A stretch of 64,000 nucleotides of DNA, from assembly GCA_028583605.1 (NCBI GenBank), contig CM053329.1, positions 13,192,501 through 13,256,500 of the forward strand, written 5' to 3'. Below the pieces are notes generated by a model. It did no database searches and had not been told where the DNA came from. It worked only from the letters and a program-made list of their open reading frames with translations. Both the position numbers and the translations under genes were made by a program. This document shows, piece after piece, positions 46,301-56,650 of this stretch. The stretch comes from Dastarcus helophoroides (Eukaryota > Arthropoda > Insecta > Coleoptera > Bothrideridae). Within the stretch, counting starts at the first letter, position 1. Each line of letters starts with the position of its first letter.

Positions 46301-46900
46301 GTCGAATTAAAAAAAAACCAAATGTTCAGATAAATTCGAATTTTGATAGAACTGGTAAAATAATTTCGAAAGAAAAGACAATGTTGATACAAATTCCAAT
46401 TTTAAGAAAAATGCTGAACTTTCAAGGAAGGTCAAATTTTAAGAAAAAAAATCAAATTTTGAGATTAAGTCGAACATTTTGAAAATTGGCGAACTTCGTC
46501 GAAAAAATCGCAGTTTGCAGCAATTTTTTTGGTTTTTTAATTTACATTTCGAGCTCATATTGAGAAAGTAAATTAGTTTTGGGAAAAAAGTCAAAATTCC
46601 TAAAGAAAAATTTTGAAAAAGTTGATTTATAAAAAGGACGATTTTTGAAAAAACTGAATTTCTGAGAAAACTGAAAATTTTCAACAAAAAAACCAATTTT
46701 GAATAAAAGAAAGTCAACATTTCTGGGAAAAAAGTTATAACCTCTAGAAAAAGTCCAATTTTTGTGGAGAAAGGTAAATTTTGAGAAAGAAGCTTAATTT
46801 TTGAAATAAAATCATCGAAATTAGGAAAAATATGGGTTTTACAAAAAATGTTAAAATTTCATATAAATCGGATTTATGAAAAAGTCGATATTATCAAAAA
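40380..46900. repeat. Satellite array, about 550-630-bp units
   Basis: The landmark tcaaaggttcccaccaag and variants recur near 40723, 41320, 41868, 42181, 42766, 43381, 44008, 44933, 45497 and 46049. Most spacings are 548-627 bp, with one short (313) and one long (925) interval. Each unit repeats aaattgtaaaatttcgaaaagagaaatt and cttccagtttcgagaaa blocks. Copies are more diverged than in the 14.8-23.6-kb array. Long reading frames here are composition artefacts. Confidence 0.88.
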
Positions 46901-47764
46901 GGACGTAAAGTCCAACAAAGAATAAGAATCGAAACTTGGAGGAAGAATTTGCAGGGTGGAAAGGATCAAAATTTCCTAGAGAAACACAAATTTTGAGCAA
47001 AATTGTCGAATTTTGGAAAATGGGTCCAAATCAAAAATAAAACTGCGGCAAGACAAGTACAAAATTTGCAGAAAATGTCGTTTAAGGGCGAAATTTTTTA
47101 AAAAACAGGATTTTGAGCAAATGAAAAATTTCGAGAAAAAGAAATGTTAACAAAATCGAAATTTTTAGAAAAATCGTAATTTCGCAAACAATTTTTGTTA
47201 TCTCCAAAAAAAGTTTATTCTTTTTCATGTTTGGTCCCTTATTGACTTGTCTTGAATTACCAAAATGAATTTTTTATTCCAAGAAAAACTCAAATTTTGA
47301 GAAAAAAATCCGAATTTTGAAAAATCCAGTTTCAAAAAAAGACGATTTTTGAAATTGAAACGCCAAAAAAAGAAGATTGCTCACGGTTGAAGAGTTGAAT
47401 TTTATGCTAGAAATTGAAATTATGAAAAAACAAAAAATTTGGAAAAGCAAGTTATGTCAAATTTTCCAAAAAAATTGAATTTTTTGAGCCGAATTTTTTA
47501 AGCTGAATTTTTTAGGCCAATTTTTTTTTAAAATAAAACCGAGTTTTGCCCATTGCAACATTTTGTAAAAAACATACTTTAAAAAATATTGGTCTTCTAA
47601 TTTTGCGAAAAGTAATATCGAATTTTGAAAATAAAGTCAAAATTTTGAAGAAACGTGAAATTTGATAAATTTCAAGAAAAATTAGAAATTTCGAGAAGAG
47701 TTCAAATTTTAAAAAGTCAGATTTTGAGAAAATGGCTGTATTTTGTAAATAAAGACGAAAATTG
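46901..47764. repeat. Degenerate satellite
   Basis: Same word style (aaaattttgag, gaaaaagtc) without a clear period. No gene seen. Confidence 0.6.
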
Positions 47765-47935
47765 AAATATAAATCTTGTCCCTCGAGACCAAGAGAGATT
47801 AAAAAACACAACAAATGTTACTCTAACGCGTTTCGATAATCAAGCCATCATCTTCTGAGTATCTCTCTGAAGATGATAGTTTGGCTATCGAAACGTGTTA
47901 GAACAACCTTTGTTGTGTTTTTCTAATCATTTTTT
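47765..47935. repeat. Fold-back repeat with two head-to-head Penelope-like cores
   Basis: Arms of about 59 bp, 47797-47855 and 47869-47928, are near-perfect inverted copies of each other around a 13-bp spacer. Each arm contains the cgaaacg and gaagatgat words with taatc and ttgttgtg flanks. The right-hand copy reads tctctctgaagatgatag, tttggctatcgaaacg, tgttagaac. Confidence 0.85.
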
Positions 47936-48195
47936 TTTCTCAAAATTAATTTTTCTCTTAAAATTTCTTTTTTCTCAAAATTAGTATTTTTTCGAAATTT
48001 TGATTTTGTTGTTATTTTTTTTTTTAACTTTAGCTGCCAACGGGAAGTTTTTTTTGTAGTTTTAAATTCAAAATATCAACATTTTTCTGAAAATTTTAAA
48101 CATATTTGTTTATAATTATTTCTGTAGTTTTTTTTTGAAATTTTGTTTGTTTTCTTGACGTTTTCCTTTGGATTTTATTTATGTATTTACTTTTT

Positions 48196-48300
48196 GGTGA
48201 AACGGACTGGTCCTTGGTTATCTTCAAAAATTGAAATACAGAACTTATCACCTGGTTGCTCTAACGCGTTTCGACAGCCAATCAGTCATCTTCAGAGTGA
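48196..48300 (-). repeat. Fold-back repeat copy (single core)
   Basis: ggtgaaacggactggtcc begins the outer arm, followed by ttgaaatacagaactt and, on the minus strand, the ctctgaagatgactgattgg / ctgtcgaaacgcgttagagc core. The opposite arm is missing. Confidence 0.75.
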
Positions 48301-48757
48301 TACTGATACTGTATTTACTGCTTTTCTTTACAAAATTGTCGCTGGATTAAATGTTATCCTTAATTAACAAAGTATGAGGGTCTAAGTATAACTTCTTGTT
48401 AGTAAATATAAATGCACTTAAGTCTAATAATGATGTGTTTAGCAGGTCACAGATTATCACTGTTTAATTAATAAAGTTTTATTTCTATATATACATGACA
48501 GACAATTATTTAAATTATTAAGTGTAGATTGATTTATTATGAAATGTTGCGGCTGTAATATATTTAAATGTCTAGGTGATAAATTATTAGAATATTCATA
48601 ACTCATAAAATATATTAACAATGAATAATAAATAATCCACGATATTTAAAAAAATATTAATTCATCGACGATCCTAAAAAGCGAAACCTGGTCCAATAAT
48701 ATCTAATATTTGTTCAAACATTGATTAGTTTTTAATATTTATTGTTATATGAATGAT
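48301..48757. other. Non-satellite AT-rich DNA
   Basis: About 460 bp with no satellite words, no open frame of note and no recognised element. Confidence 0.5.
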
Positions 48758-48880
48758 ATACAAATCTTGTCCCCTGAAACCAAGAAAAATCAAAAAAACA
48801 CAACACTTGCTCTAACGCGGGGATGAGCAACCTTTTTTTCACAGCTGGCCAACGACAAGGTTGTGAGGAAAATATAAATA
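48758..48880. mobile_element. Fold-back arm broken by a hAT-like end
   Basis: The fold-back arm (acaaatcttgtcccctgaaa ... ttgctctaacgc) is cut at 48834, where ggggatgagcaaccttttttt begins. That resembles the CAGGGGTGGGCAACCTTTTT start of hAT elements. A possible partner end, ccatatgtggctcacgagc, lies near 51948-51966, but the termini are diverged and no duplication was confirmed. Confidence 0.35.
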
Positions 48881-49167
48881 TAAAAATATAATTACTAAGT
48901 TTCTATTAACAAAACAAAAATAACGAAAGTATTACAAAAAATTACCTACTTAATTAAAATACATAATAGAAATAAAAATAGAGAAATTATTATAAGAAAA
49001 AAATCTTAAACAAACTCTAATGAGAATTTTGGAATTGCTTCTTTGCCAAATTTGCCACAGTAACTCGCACAGAACTTTCCAGTCGTACGTTATTTAGTCT
49101 GGACCTGTGATCCCTTTCAACTCTTTCCTTCATGCAAACATAAATTCTTCCAAATCATAGGCGTAAC

Positions 49168-49204
49168 TAGGGCAGGGTGGGTGCGAGCGCTCCACCCTGC
49201 CCTA
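49168..49204. repeat. 13-bp-arm perfect hairpin
   Basis: TAGGGCAGGGTGG at 49168-49180 pairs perfectly with CCACCCTGCCCTA at 49192-49204 around an 11-bp loop. It follows taggcgtaac, a phrase often found at the ends of short non-autonomous elements. A GC-rich hairpin in AT-rich surroundings, probably an element terminus. Confidence 0.7.
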
Positions 49205-49312
49205 TTCTGATTCATGCAGCAAACTGAAAATTTATATGTATTCAATTGGGGGACTTTCCAATTCCTCAGAATTCATCCTTTCCTTGAAACATTTTTTCGA
49301 AATGTCTACCTT

Positions 49313-49470
49313 TTTTTGGAACTGACTGGTCCTTGGTTATCTTTAAAAATTGAAATACAAATCTTGCCCTCTTGTATCTCTCCGAAGATGATAGCTTCGC
49401 TATCGAAACGCCTTAAAGCAACCTTTGCTGTGTTTTTTAATCTTTCTTGATTTCAGGGGACTTTGTATTT
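49313..49470 (+). repeat. Fold-back repeat copy with core
   Basis: Outer arm ggaactgactggtccttgg, then ttgaaatacaaatcttgcc, core ctccgaagatgatagcttc, gctatcgaaacgcc, and the returning arm ctttcttgatttcagggg. This is the most complete single-core copy, about 155 bp. Confidence 0.8.
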
Positions 49471-50200
49471 TAATTTCTATCTTTTTCTCAATTTTTTTAC
49501 AAAATTTGTCTTTTTCTTTTGAAATTTTGCATTTATTTATAAAAATAGACTTATTTTATCAAACATGACAGTCAAAATTTCGAATTTAAAAATTCGTTGT
49601 TTTTTTTTGAAATTTTGCCATTTCTCGAAATTTGATTTTTCTGAAAATTTCGACTTTTTTAATTCTGAAAATTTCAGCTTGTTTATTAAAATTTGCCTTT
49701 TCTTTAAAATCTGGTCGATCTTCTGATAAAAAAGTATGTTTTTTTGGAATTTTCATTAAAGGACGAAAATTATGAAGAAAATTTCTTTGTAAATTTTAAC
49801 TTTTATTTAATCCAAATTTCTGGAAATTTCAACTTGTTTGTCAAAATTTTGTTCAAAATTATCACAATATTTGACATTTTCTGACGCCCGTTGTGGCAAG
49901 GCCAGTCTTCCTCTGACTTGAGGATTAAGAGAAAGGTTTTTTTCTTAAAATTGCTTTTTCTAAATTTCGATAAAATCTGATTCTTTTTGGAAAATTTCGA
50001 AATTTCACTAACAATAAGATTAAACGTTTTTTCTCAAAGTTAAGATCTATTTCTCAAAAGTTCTCTCGTCTTTTTCTCTGGATTGTGAGTATTTAAATTT
50101 CGACTTTTTTTTAATTTTGACTTTTTTTTAATTTAACTTTCTTGAAATTTTAATTTTTTTTAAATAAAAATAGCCTAAATTTTAAAAGACAACTTTCATA
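49471..50200. repeat. Dispersed 0.75-kb T-rich repeat, copy 1
   Basis: Matches 53000-53720 in order: ctatctttttctcaat, ttctgacgcccgttgtgg, cttcctctgacttgagga, then tttctcaaagttaagatc. Non-coding. Confidence 0.8.
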
Positions 50201-52555
50201 GTTTTTTGAAATGGTCAAATTTTGATTGAAAGTGTATAACGTTTGTCAAAGATTAAAATTTAATAACTAATGAGATTTTCATTTTTCTAGAAGCTTTAAA
50301 TTTTTAAGCAGATATTGAGGATTCCAAATTTCATCAAGATTTCGAGTTAACATTTTTAAATTCGGAAACTGATAAATATGTTTCATAAAATTTTAAGTTT
50401 TTTTTACCAAAAGTTTTAAAATCCAACCTCGTAAGTAATGAAGGTCGAAATTAACTGATTAATGTTAAATTTTCTGATTAGGATGAAATTTTATTTTCTA
50501 TATTTTTTTTGAAGTTTTAACCTTAAAACTTGCAATTTCGAGAAAACTCGACATTTTGAAATTAAAGTCGAAATAAAGTCGATATTTTGATTCTAAAGTT
50601 GAAATTTTAGGAAAAATGTAAAAATTTAAATTTTAAACTAAACATTTTGACAAAAATCTCGAAGTTCCAACAAAAAGCAAAGATTTTAAGAAATTCTGAT
50701 ATTTCGATTTTAAAAACTTACAAGCTACTAATAACGTGGGTAAACTTCTAAATTATAAAAAACAGATTTAACCAAACACCTTGAAAAAATTCAAGTTTCT
50801 TAGAAAGTTTGTATCAAAATAAAAACATTATTTATTAAACAAAATTCAAAATTTTTATTTTAATCTCAATATTTTCGAGAACTTATTAAAATTTCATGTT
50901 TAAACTTGACATTTACAAACTCGAAAGTGTATAGTAAAACAAAATTATAAATTTCTAGTTGATCTTAAAATGTTCGAATTTTTTTCATAATTTCTCGTTA
51001 ACTTGAAATTTCTTTTTATCAATTTTAAGCTTTTCTGGATGTTTAAATCTTTTTCTCAAAATGTAGTGGTTAGGTTTGACATTTTAAGGTTAAAGTCGAA
51101 AGTTCGAGTAAAAAAGTCAACATTTCCTAATAAGTGCGATTTAATAAAGAAAACCCTTTCACAAAAATTTCAATTTGACATTTTAGCCATTTCATCGAAT
51201 TTTTTACTTTACTCTCGAGAATTCGAATTCGAGAATAAGGCGGAAATTTTAAGATTAAGTAGAGTTTCTTTTAAAAATTCTGAGTTTATACTTGAACCTT
51301 AATATTTTTCTCTAAAATTTTGTTACAAAACTCGAAATCTAGACTTTCTTTTGGAAATTTTGTCTTGTAATCTTAAAATGTTGACCTTCATCTCAAGGTT
51401 TGAACTTTTTTCTCGAAAGTTCGGATTTGAACTTAAAACTTGGAGTTTTTCTCGAAAGTTCGTGTTAGAACTGAATTCTTGTGAATGACTTTTGGTATTT
51501 GTTGAAAATTTTGATAGTTTTTCAAAATTCTGTGTTTAAATCTTATAATTGAAAATGCAAGGATATTTTTGTTTCAAGAGTTTTTTAATTTTTCAAAGTT
51601 TTGTATAACATTTTTTATTTAAAGTTGAAAATTATACTTTTTAAAATTCCACTTATACATTTCCAGTTTTTCTGTTTTAATTTTTTTTTAATTTCGTGTT
51701 TAATTTAAACTCTGATAATTAAATTCGTTAAAATAAATTCATTTTAAATAATTTTATTAACTTTTTTACCTTTGTTATAAAATTTTCACGTTTAAAATTT
51801 TTTTTTTTACTTTTTTCCGATTTTAACATTGAAATTTTGACTTTTTTTATAAATTTCGATTTTAGTCTAAAAGCATGAATTGGCTAAATAAAATGGGATG
51901 CCTCTTTTCTTCATAGGGTCCTCAGGTCACATCAAAAATTACTGCAAGCCATATGTGGCTCACGAGCTAAGGATCAGGCATCAATTGTTTAGAACGATTG
52001 AAATAATAGGAAAAAATTGAAATTGTAAACCCAGAATTTTGAGAAAAAAAGTTAAATTAAAGAAAATATTCGAAATTTATTTTACAAAAATTCTACATAA
52101 TTTTGATTCAAATGCTAGTAGTAAATGTGGAAATATTTTAAAATAAACGTGAATATTTCTAGAAAAACTCAAAATTTTAAATTTAAAGCTGATTTTATGG
52201 GACAAAATAAAAATAGGTTTAAATTCAAAAGTTTAACAAAAAAGTCTAAGTGTCAAAAGGACTCGTTAACAATACAGTAATAATAATAATCGAGAGAAAA
52301 CATTGGGTTGTAATTCGAGACTTTCAATGTAAAGTTGAAATTGAAATGGGGAGGTTTTGTCAACTGTGGACTGGAATCTGCACTGAACCGAAATAAACCG
52401 ATATTTTCTTTTTGGTTCAGTTCCGGTCTTCGCTCTGCCAGAAATAATGGTTTTTTTCGGTTTTCGATTCAGTTCCAGTTCGAAGCCCTGATGAAAACTA
52501 AAATCGAAGATTCGAGCGAAAACAAATAAAGTTTCAAAAAATCGAGAATATTTTT
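50201..52555. repeat. T-rich degenerate satellite and small element remnants
   Basis: Largely ttgaaattttgac-type words, mostly in the orientation opposite to the 14.8-23.6-kb array. At about 52330-52490 a patch with ggttcagttccggt and a terminal cagttcgaagccctg resembles the end of a common hAT-like MITE. No gene supported. Confidence 0.55.
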
Positions 52556-52995
52556 GAAATTTTTTAATTTTCAAACATTTTGTACTTAATGTGGTTCAAA
52601 GTAAAAGCATAAGTTTAATTTTTTTGTTATTTTTGTTAAATTTAGACTTTAAAACTTTGACCTTAAATTAAAAACTAAATTTAATTGGAACCGTGATCCT
52701 TATTTCGAAAATTTTGAATTTTACCTCAAAAATTTTACTTTTTTTCTTTCTTAATTTACTCTCAAAATTTTGAATTTCCTCTCAAAATTTCTTACTCAAA
52801 CTGAAGAAGATTTGCTGGAAATTTTAATTTTTTTAAATCCTTTCTTATTTTTAAAAGTTTCGTTTTCGAAATTTTGAAATTTTAAAAACTGATACCATTT
52901 CAGAAACTTGGATTTTTTTCTTTTTATTCAAAATTGCATATTTAAAGCCCAACCTGTCATTTTTCAAATTTTATCCGTAAAGTTAAACGTTTCAG
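52556..52995 (-). repeat. Inverted relative of the 1165-3430 satellite
   Basis: Its reverse complement follows the 600-bp unit: acattaagtacaaaatgttt, cttaggtttt-type linker, aaacttagtttttaattta, ggaaccgtgatccttatttc on the forward strand here versus ggatcacggttcc at 2764. At least 400 bp align. Confidence 0.75.
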
Positions 52996-52999
52996 GGTT

Positions 53000-53720
53000 C
53001 AGGGGACAAATTTGTTTTTCAATTTCTACCTTTTTCTCAAATTTTTTACAGAATTTGTCTTTTTTCTTTTAAAATTTGAACATTCATTCATGAAATTCGA
53101 ATTCTTTTATTAAACGTGATTGTCAAAATTTTGAACTTAAAAGTTCGTTGACTTTTTTTTGAGATTTCGCCATTTCTCGAAATTTGACTTCTCTGAAAAT
53201 GTAAACTTTTTTAATTCTGAAAATATTAAACTTTTTTAATTCTGAAAATTTTAACTTGTTAAATCAAATTTGCTTTTCTCTCAAAACCTGGTCGATCTTC
53301 TGTTAAAAAAGTATATTTTTTGGAATTTTTATGAAAGGACAAAAATTACGAAGAAAATTTCTTTGTAAATTTCAACTCTTTTTTTAATCCAAATTTCTGG
53401 AAGTTTCAACTTGTTTGTCAAAATTTCGATGTATATCACAATATTTGACATTTTCTGACGCCCATTGAGGTAAGGTAGGTCTTCCTCTGACTTGAAGAAT
53501 CAAGAGAAAGGTTTTTTCTTAAAATCGCTTTTTGTAAATTTCGATAAAATCTGATTCTTTTTGGGAAACTTCGAAATTTCACTAAGATTAAAAGTTTTTT
53601 CTCAAAGTTTAGATCTTTTTTTCAAAAGTTCTCCCATCTTTTTCTCGGGGTTATGACTACTTTATTTAAATTTCGACTTTATATTTAAATTTCGACTTTT
53701 TTTTTAAATTTTGACTTTTT
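53000..53720. repeat. Dispersed 0.75-kb T-rich repeat, copy 2
   Basis: Partner of 49471-50200, preceded here by ggttcaggggacaaattt, i.e. a fold-back arm fragment lies at the same edge of both copies. That suggests they were copied together with the fold-back element. Confidence 0.78.
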
Positions 53721-54311
53721 TTTAAATTTGACTTTCTTTGCAAAATTGTTGGTCCATTTCAAAGTTTTCTCGAAAATTTGCTTTTTTTCCAAAATCTGAT
53801 ATTTTTCTGAACATTTAGCTGAATATGTCGATCTTTTAGATCATGATTCCTTTTAGAAAGTTTGGCTGGTTGCCTAAAGTTTGCCTTTTTCAAGAAATCT
53901 TCAATTTTGTCTCAATGTCCGATATTTAATATTTGTATAAGTTTTTTCTTTTTCCAGGTAAATTCGTCTTTTTTTTAATTTTGAATTTTTCTAAAATAGT
54001 CTTTACCTAAAATTGGCCTGTACCTCAAAATTTGTCTTTTTTGAAATTACGATTTTATTTTCGAAATCCTACTTTCTAGACTTCTTCAAAAATCATTTGT
54101 TTATTTTCAAACTTTGTCATTTTTCTGAATACTGGTCTTTTTCAACAAATTCCGACTTTTAGCTGAAATAGTTTTATGGTTCCGAGAATATTCAATTTTG
54201 CCTCTAAATTAGATCGAAATGGTAATAAAAATGTTGCGAAAAATATTCGTGGGGATTTCGAGAAAAAGATTTCTTGTAAATTTAACATCTTTACTGAATT
54301 ATAAATTTTGA
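53721..54311. repeat. T-rich degenerate satellite
   Basis: No period could be fixed; words such as aaatttcgac and ctttttcaa dominate. The right end (tttcttgtaaatttaacatc) resembles the edge of the repeat at 4311-5410. Non-coding. Confidence 0.55.
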
Positions 54312-54535
54312 GTTGAAATACAAATCTTGTCCCCTGAAACCAAGAAAGGTTAAAAAACACAACAAAGGTTGCTCTGACGCGTTTTGAAAGCCAAGCTATC
54401 GTCTTCAGAGAGGTACTACATCATCAAAACGTGTTAGAGCAACCTTTGTTGTGTTTTTTAATCTTTCTTGGTTTTAGAACACAAGACTTTTATTTTAATT
54501 TTTGAAGATAACCAAAGACCAGTGACAACTGTAGT
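54312..54535. repeat. Complete fold-back repeat with two cores
   Basis: Left half gttgaaatacaaatcttgtc ... aggttgctctgacgcgtttt, ccaagctatcgtcttcag; right half, inverted, aaacgtgttagagcaacc ... tctttcttggttttag ... gataaccaaagaccagt. The two halves can pair over most of 80 bp around a roughly 20-bp centre. Confidence 0.82.
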
Positions 54536-54865
54536 TTTGGGACAATTTTTCGAGTTTCCCATGCTCAAAATTTCGAAAAAAAAACCAATATTTCTAGATT
54601 AAAGATGAAACTTTGAAATATTTACCACTTCTAGAAAACAAACCTAAATTTTGAAAATATGCAACCATTTCAGTAGAATCCACAAAAAATTATAAAAAAA
54701 TTAAAATTTCGATATAGGACCACATTTAGGGTTTCAATTAGAGATATTGTAACGCAATGTAAATAGATGGAATAGAATTTAGAATAGAATTGTATAATTT
54801 AGTAAATAAAAAAAGTTTCTATAAGGGAAAAGCGGCCGCAATAACGAAACAAATGGCAGATAAGC

Positions 54866-54885
54866 GTTCCAGAAATTTCGGGAAC
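54866..54885 (+). promoter_or_regulatory. Four-unit heat-shock element in the LTR
   Basis: gTTCcaGAAatTTCggGAAc: four alternating nTTCn/nGAAn units with exact 5-bp spacing, the canonical binding site for trimeric heat-shock factor. It lies about 50 bp upstream of the TATA box. A further two-unit TTCtaGAA is at 54909-54916. The 3' LTR has the same site at 58776-58795. Confidence 0.75.
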
Positions 54886-54931
54886 GATAAGCCTTATCTG
54901 CCGAAAAGTTCTAGAAACCGGGGGCCAAAAC

Positions 54932-54964
54932 TATAAAAGGCGGTCAGCTTTCCCTCGAGTCAGT
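54932..54964 (+). promoter_or_regulatory. Core promoter of Gypsy 2 (TATA box and initiator)
   Basis: TATAAAAG at 54932-54939 and an arthropod-type initiator TCAGT at 54960-54964. With A at 54962 as +1, the TATA box begins at -30, a textbook distance. The 3' LTR has TATAAGG at the equivalent place. Confidence 0.7.
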
Positions 54965-55111
54965 CAGTTAGAATCAGTGAAATTAGTGAGTTAGTAGGAG
55001 TCAATAATAAGTGAGTTAATTGTTCAGTTGTGGTGATCCAAGTTGGGTTCAGTAATAAAGTGGGTGTAATCCATCACGTGTAATCAATCGAACCGATAAG
55101 CCCGTAACATT

Positions 55112-55126
55112 TGGTGTCAGAAGCGG
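55112..55126 (+). promoter_or_regulatory. Primer-binding site of Gypsy 2
   Basis: TGGTGTCAGAAGCGG, two bases after the LTR; same presumed tRNA-Leu primer as element 1. Confidence 0.6.
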
Positions 55127-55259
55127 TATTTATATTACGCTTTATTACAAAGAAATTGACCAAGTGTTCCCGCATTTGACTTTATCTCGGAAGTTTAAAA
55201 CTGTTAAATAGTTTATACGAGGCGCGTCAAGTAAAATTTTGAACATTCCATTACACTTT

Positions 55260-56560
55260 ATGGATACGAGTTTAAAATCGGCCAAAATGGAACAACAAAT
55301 GCAAGCGTTATTCGCAATGTTTAAAGAACACGATGAAGAACGAAGACGACAAGATGAAGAAAGAAGACGACAAGAAAAATAACAGGAGGAAGAACGAAGA
55401 CGACAAAAAAAAGAACAGGAGGAAGAACAAAGACGACAAGAAAAGAACAGGAGGAAGAACGAAGACAAGAAAAGAACAGGAGGAAGAACGAAGACAAGAA
55501 GAGATTGGCGAAGTTAGGAAAGAAATTGGGGAAGTAAAAGAAAAATTCAGCAGCAAGCTTCTTGATTTGGAAAATACAACGCAGAAAAAGATCAGCAACA
55601 TCAAAAAAAATATGAAGAAGTTGCTAAGTGGACAAGTCACAAAACACGAATCCGAAAGTGTACCTGCTAGTTCTTCTCAAAAGGTAAAACCTCCGACCTA
55701 TGACGGACAAACATCTTTCCAGGCCTACAGAATTCGGTTCGAAGCCGCTGCTAGAGCGAATAGGTGAATGGAAGACGAAAAAGTGACTTCATTGGTGATA
55801 TCTCTTCGCGGAAAAGCTGTGGAACTACTCCGAGCTCTATCTGACCATGAACTAGCTAACTATGAAGATTAGATTTAGAGCTTTAAAGCTGAGATTTGGG
55901 GATCATCATTTGCCGCAAGTGGCCCAGTCGCAACTACTAGTAAGGAAGCAGAAAAGTGATGAAATGCTAGAAGAATTCGAGACTGACGTAAAAAGACTGG
56001 CGCATGCCGCCTATCCAAGAGCACCAACTGAATTTCTGGAACTTTACTCAACTAGAATTTTCATAGAAGGATTAAGAGACCCAGAAATCCAGTGATGCGC
56101 TTGTCAAACTTCCGAACATCGAGAGAAGCACTGATTAGAGCTTTGGAGATAGAAGCTGCTTACGGGGTTTCGGAGTCAGAGGCGTCACGGAGGGTAAGGA
56201 AGACCGACATCGAAGAGGTTGCGAATGACCCTAATTTTGAAAACATTAACGCTAACATGAAAGAAATAAACTCGAAAATGAGTGCTAACATCAAGAAAAT
56301 TGACGCGAGTATCCAAGAACTGGTAGGAACTCTTGCAGGCAGTTCCAGCAGAAGCATAACATGTTACGGCTGTGGCAAACCGGGACGCACCAAGAAGGAC
56401 TGCAGGTCAACCCCCAAGAAGTCGAGAAGCCCCACATTAAGAAGACAACATGGCGAGAAAGAGAACTCACTAGTTAACGTGGAGGAACCAGTCCCCAACA
56501 TTCTTTCCATCAAACAGATAAAAAGGATCAAGGAGGGTTTGGTGGTGGAAGCCAGTGGGG
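55260..56560 (+). pseudogene. Gypsy 2 Gag, frameshifted
   Basis: ATG at 55260 begins MDTSLKSAKMEQQMQ, homologous to element 1. The charged repeat tract hits TAA at 55381, while a shifted frame (55333-55767) continues. The capsid-like region ends at a TGA (55765-55767) in exactly the position of the TGA in element 1 (27203). Another frame break lies near 56095. The zinc knuckle is CYGCGKPGRTKKDC, with the metal-binding His replaced by Arg. Relative to element 1 the charged tract is shorter. Confidence 0.85.
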
Positions 56561-56650
56561 ATGGAAGGAATGTACAGGCAACAGTGGACCCAGGAGTCAA
56601 GGTTACTGTAGCACGTGATACTCAAGCAATCCGTGACTGGCCAAGACCCA
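56561..56650 (+). pseudogene. Gypsy 2 protease remnant at an internal deletion
   Basis: The protease active site reads DPG instead of DTG (VDPGVKVTVA) and is followed within six codons by QAIRDWPRPKD, which in element 1 lies about 1.37 kb farther on (29470). The rest of the protease and nearly the whole reverse transcriptase, including the YLDD, are missing. The junction is near 56615. Confidence 0.85.

Larger units (their letters stand above)
54748..55109 (+). repeat. 5' LTR of Gypsy 2
   Basis: 362 bp, TGTAACG to CCCGTAACA. It contains gcggccgc, a four-unit heat-shock element, a TATA box and initiator at matching distance, and an aataaag polyadenylation signal near 55055. Compared with the 3' LTR it has lost about 11 bp around 54815. 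Confidence 0.95.

Noticed and set aside
40380..46900. Regular repeats as a CRISPR array
   Set aside because: Units are hundreds of bp long, diverged and without short identical repeats and unique spacers; eukaryotic context.
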